Shown here: one piece after another, positions 5,069 through 8,856 of the stretch
Layout of the letters: the number at the start of each line of letters is the position of its first letter
Position numbering within the stretch: the stretch's first letter is position 1
Assembly (NCBI GenBank): GCA_902496345.1
Contig: CABVAP010000095.1
Location: forward strand, 1 to 8,856
DNA length: 8,856 nt
Direction: 5' to 3'
From: an uncultured Eubacteriales bacterium
GTDB lineage: Bacteria > Bacillota > Clostridia > Lachnospirales > CAG-274
Translations under genes and position numbers: made by a program
The notes under the pieces: generated by a model
Databases searched by the model: none
What the model was told of the DNA's origin: nothing
Seen by the model: only the letters and a program-made list of their open reading frames with translations

Positions 5069-6898
5069 TTAGTTTCTGCTTGCTTTTTTTCTTGCAACAG
5101 GGTCAAGAATTTTCTTTCTTAAACGTAAGTTTACAGGTGTAACCTCAACAAGTTCATCATCAGCAATAAAGTCGATACATTGTTCAAGGCTCATAACTGT
5201 ATGAGGTGTTAATTTAAGTGCATCATCAGCACCTGAAGAACGTGTGTTAGTAAGCTGTTTCTTTTTGCAAACATTTACTTCCATATCGTTGCTTCTTGTA
5301 TTTCTACCAACAATCATACCAGCATAAACTTTTGTACCGGCAGGGATAAAGAGTTCGCCTCTTTCCTGTGCATTGTATAAACCGTAAGTTACAGCATCAC
5401 CAGTTTCAAATGCGATAAGAGAACCTTGCTGACGGCTTGCGATTTCACCTTTGTATGGTTTGTAATCATCAAAGATTGAGTTCATAATACCATTACCTTT
5501 TGTATCAGTAAGGAATTCATTTCTATATCCAATAAGACCTCTTGCAGGGATTGAAAATTCAAGTCTTGTGTAACCACCTTTTGATGGTACCATATTAACC
5601 ATTTCGCCTTTTCTTGTTCCTAATTTTTCGATTACGTTACCTACAAATTCTTCTGGAACATCAATTGTAACGATTTCCATAGGTTCATATTTTTTGCCGT
5701 CAATTTCTTTGTAAAGAACTTCTGGTCTTGAAACTTGGAACTCATAACCCTCACGACGCATTGTTTCAATTAAGATTGAAAGGTGAAGTTCACCACGACC
5801 AGAAACTTTATAAGCTTCGGCAACGTCAGTTTCCTCTACTCTAAGACTTACATCTGTGTTAAGCTCTCTGAAAAGACGTTCTCTTAAATGTCTTGAAGTA
5901 ACGAATTTACCCTCTTGACCGGCAAAAGGACTGTCATTTACGCTGAAAGTCATAGAAAGAGTTGGTTCAGAAATTTTATTTACTTCGATAGGAACAGGGT
6001 TTTCTCTGTCTGCGATAGTATCACCGATATGGATTTCAGGAATACCAGAAACAGCAACGATAGAGCCTATAGTAGCCTCTTTTACTTCTATTCTTTCAAG
6101 ACCCTCATATTCATAAAGTTTGTTTACTTTAACATTTTCTCTTTTTTCTGGGTCGTGAATATTAACAAGTGTAACATCTTGATTTACTCTAACAGTACCA
6201 TTTTCAACTTTACCGATACCGATACGACCAACATAGTCGTTATAGTCGATTGTTGTAACAAGGATTTGAAGACCAGCATCTGGGTCACCAGTAGGTGCTG
6301 GGATATGTTCAATTATTGTATCAAAAAGACATTTCATATCTGTTGCTTCTAAAGCATCAGCAGGGTCTAAAGATGCTTTACCTTGTTTAGCAGATGCGAA
6401 AACGAAAGGAGAGTCAAGCTGGTCATCATTTGCGTCAAGCTCCATAAATAACTCAAGAATTTCGTCAACAACTTCTTCTGGTCTTGCCTCTGGTCTGTCG
6501 ATTTTGTTTACACAAACAACAACAGGTAAATCAAGAGCAAGAGCGTTTTTAAGAACGAATTTAGTCTGAGGCATAGCACCCTCATAGGCATCAACAACAA
6601 GTACAACACCGTTTACCATTTTAAGAACACGTTCAACTTCGCCACCAAAGTCAGCGTGACCTGGTGTATCTATAATATTTATTTTAGTATCACCGTAATA
6701 AACTGAAGTATTTTTAGACAAAATAGTAATACCACGTTCACGTTCAATATCTCCAGAGTCCATAACTCTTTCACGAACAACTTGGTTAGTTCTAAATGTT
6801 CCGCTTTGTTTCAAAAGTTCATCAACCAAAGTTGTTTTACCGTGGTCAACGTGGGCAATAATGGCGATATTTCTAATATCTTCTCTGTTTGTAATCAC
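5069..6898 (-). CDS. typA: Ribosome-associated translational GTPase TypA/BipA
   Basis: TypA/BipA binds the ribosome in its GTP form and supports 50S subunit assembly and growth under stress or cold. All GTPase motifs are present: G1 AHVDHGKT (15-22), the RGIT switch (55-58), DTPG (77-80), NKID (131-134) and SAK (169-171). EF-G-like domains follow, including the ARGLIGYRNEF segment and the TypA-specific C-terminal domain with RSSGADDA. With GTG at 6896-6898 the protein has 609 residues, the usual length, and begins ITNREDIRNIAIIAHVDHG as in its relatives. The frame is open 17 codons further to an ATG, but that extension is not conserved in the family. GGGAG lies about 10 nt before the GTG, slightly far. 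A promoter is seen at 6981-7009 and a strong terminator follows the gene, so it is probably a single-gene unit. Confidence 0.97.
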   Translation of the reverse strand: MITNREDIRNIAIIAHVDHGKTTLVDELLKQSGTFRTNQVVRERVMDSGDIERERGITILSKNTSVYYGDTKINIIDTPGHADFGGEVERVLKMVNGVVLVVDAYEGAMPQTKFVLKNALALDLPVVVCVNKIDRPEARPEEVVDEILELFMELDANDDQLDSPFVFASAKQGKASLDPADALEATDMKCLFDTIIEHIPAPTGDPDAGLQILVTTIDYNDYVGRIGIGKVENGTVRVNQDVTLVNIHDPEKRENVKVNKLYEYEGLERIEVKEATIGSIVAVSGIPEIHIGDTIADRENPVPIEVNKISEPTLSMTFSVNDSPFAGQEGKFVTSRHLRERLFRELNTDVSLRVEETDVAEAYKVSGRGELHLSILIETMRREGYEFQVSRPEVLYKEIDGKKYEPMEIVTIDVPEEFVGNVIEKLGTRKGEMVNMVPSKGGYTRLEFSIPARGLIGYRNEFLTDTKGNGIMNSIFDDYKPYKGEIASRQQGSLIAFETGDAVTYGLYNAQERGELFIPAGTKVYAGMIVGRNTRSNDMEVNVCKKKQLTNTRSSGADDALKLTPHTVMSLEQCIDFIADDELVEVTPVNLRLRKKILDPVARKKASRN

Positions 6899-6980
6899 TT
6901 TTTTCAAACTCCCTATTAATAAATTTTTTAACACTACAATACACACCAAAAAGATGGCAGTTGTTTCATTCTATCAAGAT

Positions 6981-7009
6981 ATTTTATCATATTTCAGCAC
7001 TTATATCAA
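6981..7009 (-). promoter_or_regulatory. typA: Promoter of typA
   Basis: On the minus strand TTGATA (7004-7009), a 17-bp spacer and TAAAAT (6981-6986) with an extended -10 TG one base upstream form a good vegetative promoter. The predicted start near 6974 gives a leader of about 75 nt before the GTG start. Confidence 0.7.
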
Positions 7010-7203
7010 TGGTAGATATTCCAAAATAGCAACGGTCTAAGTGTTTTTTTTTGTTCAGAAATAATAACAATTTATAACAAAAGGCATTTCAAAATTAAGC
7101 AAAGCTACTCATCAAAATTCAGCTAACATTGTATCAATAATCATTTAGTCAATTTTAAAATAAGCGATTTACCCCTTTAAAATAAGCCTGACAAAATAAA
7201 ATG

Positions 7204-7232
7204 TTGAAAAAATGCCTGGTGTATGTTATATT
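7204..7232 (+). promoter_or_regulatory. cls: Promoter of cls
   Basis: TTGAAA (7204-7209), a 17-bp spacer and TATATT (7227-7232) with an extended -10 TG one base upstream. The expected start is near 7239, leaving a leader of about 70 nt that contains a small hairpin GGATAA/TTATCC (7258-7263 and 7275-7280). Confidence 0.75.
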
Positions 7233-7294
7233 AATTGGACATAGTCCTGTTTTTAAGGGATAACCAAAAAATAATTATCCAAAAAGAGGGGTAA

Positions 7295-7302
7295 AAGGAG
7301 GG
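7295..7302 (+). promoter_or_regulatory. cls: Ribosome binding site fixing a TTG start for cls
   Basis: AAAGGAGG lies six bases before TTG 7309-7311, ideal spacing. This supports the rare TTG start over any downstream ATG; the first ATG is 12 codons in, inside the first membrane helix. Confidence 0.85.
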
Positions 7303-7308
7303 TAAGAC

Positions 7309-8772
7309 TTGTTACAAGAAATTTTTTCATTCTTGATAGATACGATGTTTTTTTTAAACTTTGTATTTGCGATTTTTGTAGTTTTCTTTGAAAGACGAAA
7401 TCCGGCTGTAATATGGTCTTGGCTTATGCTTTTAACACTCATACCCGGTTTTGGATTTATTTTTTATCTTGTTTTTGGGTTTGAGGGAAGAAAGCACGCA
7501 AGATTTTTGGCAAAAAATCATAATGACCAAAAATTGAAAGAGCAATATTTTAGAGAATTTGAAAATGTGACTGAAAATCTTGAGGATTACATAAAGACCT
7601 CACATTCAGATTTTTACAAAAACGAGCCACAGTATCAAGATATTTTTTATTTAAACAAAGTAACGGGATTAAGCCCACTTAGGTGTGACAACTCTGTAAC
7701 TATATACAGCGAGGGAAACTCAAAGTTTGAGGCGATGTTGAAAGACATCAAAAACGCAAAAGAGTTTATACACCTTGAATATTACATTGTGAGAAGTGAC
7801 AACCTAGGCAGACACATTATGCAAGCACTTGCCGAAAAAGCGAAACAAGGCGTTGAGGTAAAGTTACTATATGACGGAATGGGAAACATATTTAATTCCA
7901 GAAGTTTCAACAAGCCATTAATTGATGCCGGAGGTAGCGTTGGCATTTTTCTTTCGCCATATTCAATCCGTTTAAACTATCGAAATCACCGAAAATTATG
8001 TATAATTGACGGTAAAATCGGCTATGTAGGAGGTTTAAACATAGGTGACGAATATTTAGGGAAAGTAAAAAGATTTGGCTTTTGGAGGGATTCACATATC
8101 AGATTTGAGGGAAGTGCTGTTCACGATTTAGAGCTTAGATTTATTTCCGACTGGAACTTCACAACAAAAAACAAAATGGTTTTAGACAAGCGATATTTTC
8201 CAGAGCCTATTTCCGTGAAAAACGGTATTAATATGCAAATTTTATCATCTGGACCGGATTGCAGTTTAAATTCGATACAATACGGTTATTTCAAGATGAT
8301 AACAGAGGCAAGCAAGAGTGTTTGTTTCCAAACACCATATTTCATACCGGACGACAGTTTACTTGAGGCTTTAAAGACAACTGCATTATCCGGCATTGAC
8401 ATAAAAATAATCATACCGGCAAAGCCAGACCACCCATTTGTATTTGACGCTGGAATTTCTTATATATCAGAGTTACTTGATTCAGGTGTCAAGTGTTACA
8501 AATACGAAAAAGGGTTTATACACAGCAAATTTATAACGATTGACGACAAGATAACATCTATCGGAACAGCGAATATGGACATAAGAAGTTTAAAATTAAA
8601 CTTTGAGGTAAACGCATTTATTTACGATGAGATGATAACAAAAAGTTTCAACGAAAGTTTTAAAAACGACCTTAAAGACTGTACGGAAATAACGAAAGAG
8701 TGGTACGAGTCAAGGGGCAAGTTCTGCAAAATAAAAGAGGCTGTCGCTAGGCTTATTTCTCCGTTATTGTAA
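7309..8772 (+). CDS. cls: Cardiolipin synthase (two-HKD phospholipase D family)
   Basis: The enzyme joins two phosphatidylglycerol molecules to give cardiolipin and glycerol at the cytoplasmic membrane. Two N-terminal membrane helices (about 8-27 and 34-57) carry the PLDc_N pattern (ERRNPAVIWSWLM, then IPGFGFIFYLVFG). Two catalytic HxKxxxxD motifs follow: H227/K229/D234 (HRKLCIID with GYVGGLNIGDEY after it) and H405/K407/D412 (HSKFITID with SIGTANMD). The length of 487 residues is normal for bacterial ClsA-type enzymes. The TTG start has a near-perfect ribosome site. It is transcribed divergently from typA from its own promoter and has no partner gene within the window. Nothing appears truncated or missing. 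Confidence 0.95.
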   Translation: MLQEIFSFLIDTMFFLNFVFAIFVVFFERRNPAVIWSWLMLLTLIPGFGFIFYLVFGFEGRKHARFLAKNHNDQKLKEQYFREFENVTENLEDYIKTSHSDFYKNEPQYQDIFYLNKVTGLSPLRCDNSVTIYSEGNSKFEAMLKDIKNAKEFIHLEYYIVRSDNLGRHIMQALAEKAKQGVEVKLLYDGMGNIFNSRSFNKPLIDAGGSVGIFLSPYSIRLNYRNHRKLCIIDGKIGYVGGLNIGDEYLGKVKRFGFWRDSHIRFEGSAVHDLELRFISDWNFTTKNKMVLDKRYFPEPISVKNGINMQILSSGPDCSLNSIQYGYFKMITEASKSVCFQTPYFIPDDSLLEALKTTALSGIDIKIIIPAKPDHPFVFDAGISYISELLDSGVKCYKYEKGFIHSKFITIDDKITSIGTANMDIRSLKLNFEVNAFIYDEMITKSFNESFKNDLKDCTEITKEWYESRGKFCKIKEAVARLISPLL

Positions 8773-8783
8773 AGAGAAAAGCC

Positions 8784-8807
8784 TTAAGACCGTGGGGCGT
8801 TGCCCCA
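8784..8807. repeat. Third copy of the GC-rich palindromic core
   Basis: TTAAGACCGTGGGGC followed by GTTGCCCCA matches the core at 3111-3131 and 3150-3172 except for one base in the hairpin loop (G at 8799). It starts 12 bases after the cls stop codon. The GGGGC/GCCCC hairpin has no U tract after it, so it is better called a dispersed repeat than a terminator. Confidence 0.8.
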
Positions 8808-8815
8808 TATGCACT

Positions 8816-8850
8816 AACCTAATTTGTAATTAGCTGTTTATACAGGTTTT
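8816..8850 (+). terminator. Possible weak terminator after cls
   Basis: AACCT (8816-8820) can pair with AGGTT (8844-8848) followed by TT. Alternatively CTAATT/AATTAG (8819-8824 and 8828-8833) forms a compact hairpin. Neither has a long T run and they exclude each other, so the assignment is tentative. Confidence 0.3.
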
Positions 8851-8856
8851 AAGCAA

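Larger units (their letters stand above)
6899..7308. other. Divergent intergenic region between typA and cls
   Basis: This 410-bp AT-rich stretch separates the outward-reading typA and cls genes. It holds one promoter for each gene (6981-7009 minus, 7204-7232 plus) and their leaders of about 75 and 70 nt. Between the promoters (about 7010-7203) I see no convincing reading frame, RNA or repeat, apart from a run of T residues near 7042-7051 without a good hairpin before it. Confidence 0.75.

Noticed and set aside
5915..6352. Plus-strand open frame of 145 codons
   Set aside because: It is antisense to the highly conserved typA gene; composition (many Phe, Asn, Tyr, Cys) is that expected from reading the opposite strand.
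7028..7040. Possible degenerate copy of the GC-rich repeat core, inverted, before typA
   Set aside because: Only a short GACCGT-containing stretch is similar and the GGGGC/GCCCC hairpin is missing; chance is sufficient.
7907..8095. Minus-strand open frame of 62 codons inside cls
   Set aside because: It overlaps the first HKD motif of cls on the opposite strand and has no supporting signal.

Overview
The window looks like chromosome from a low-GC Gram-positive bacterium, most likely a clostridial Firmicute. The DNA is AT-rich with long A/T tracts between genes. Ribosome binding sites are strong AGGAGG types, GTG and TTG starts are used, and promoters are TTGNNN-N17-TANAAT with a TG extended -10. 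TypA, a YtgP/SpoVB-type flippase, a NudF-type Nudix hydrolase and a two-HKD cardiolipin synthase fit this group. No gene fixes the genus.

Region 1 (1-745) is the most interesting part. It holds two tandem copies of a 224-bp unit, 1-224 and 447-670, differing at one base. On the minus strand each unit carries a very small gene with a strong Shine-Dalgarno. The complete copy (431-520) encodes a 29-residue hydrophobic peptide resembling the Firmicute 'putative holin-like toxin' peptides; the other copy is cut by the window edge. Each copy has its own minus-strand promoter starting just outside the repeat. Between the copies, on the plus strand, an extended -10 promoter drives a predicted RNA of about 83 nt. 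That RNA converges on the complete toxin gene and shares a bidirectional terminator with it. The layout is that of a type I toxin-antitoxin locus (par/fst, txpA/ratA style), duplicated in tandem.

Region 2 (746-3314, minus strand) holds an exported protein that joins a copper-amine-oxidase N-terminal-like domain to a TolC-like helical region, then a Nudix hydrolase. Each is followed by a terminator. Upstream of the Nudix gene lies a cluster of palindromes (3104-3270) whose 28-bp core occurs twice there and once more after the last gene (8784-8807).

Region 3 (3315-6898, minus strand) holds a 531-residue MOP-superfamily lipid flippase and the ribosome-associated GTPase TypA/BipA, separated by a strong hairpin terminator.

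Region 4 (6899-8856) is a divergent intergenic region with a clear promoter for typA on the left and for a cardiolipin synthase on the right, followed by that synthase and a further copy of the GC-rich repeat. The flippase and cardiolipin synthase are envelope functions, while TypA and the Nudix enzyme are general housekeeping. Spacing and terminators suggest mostly single-gene transcription units rather than one operon.
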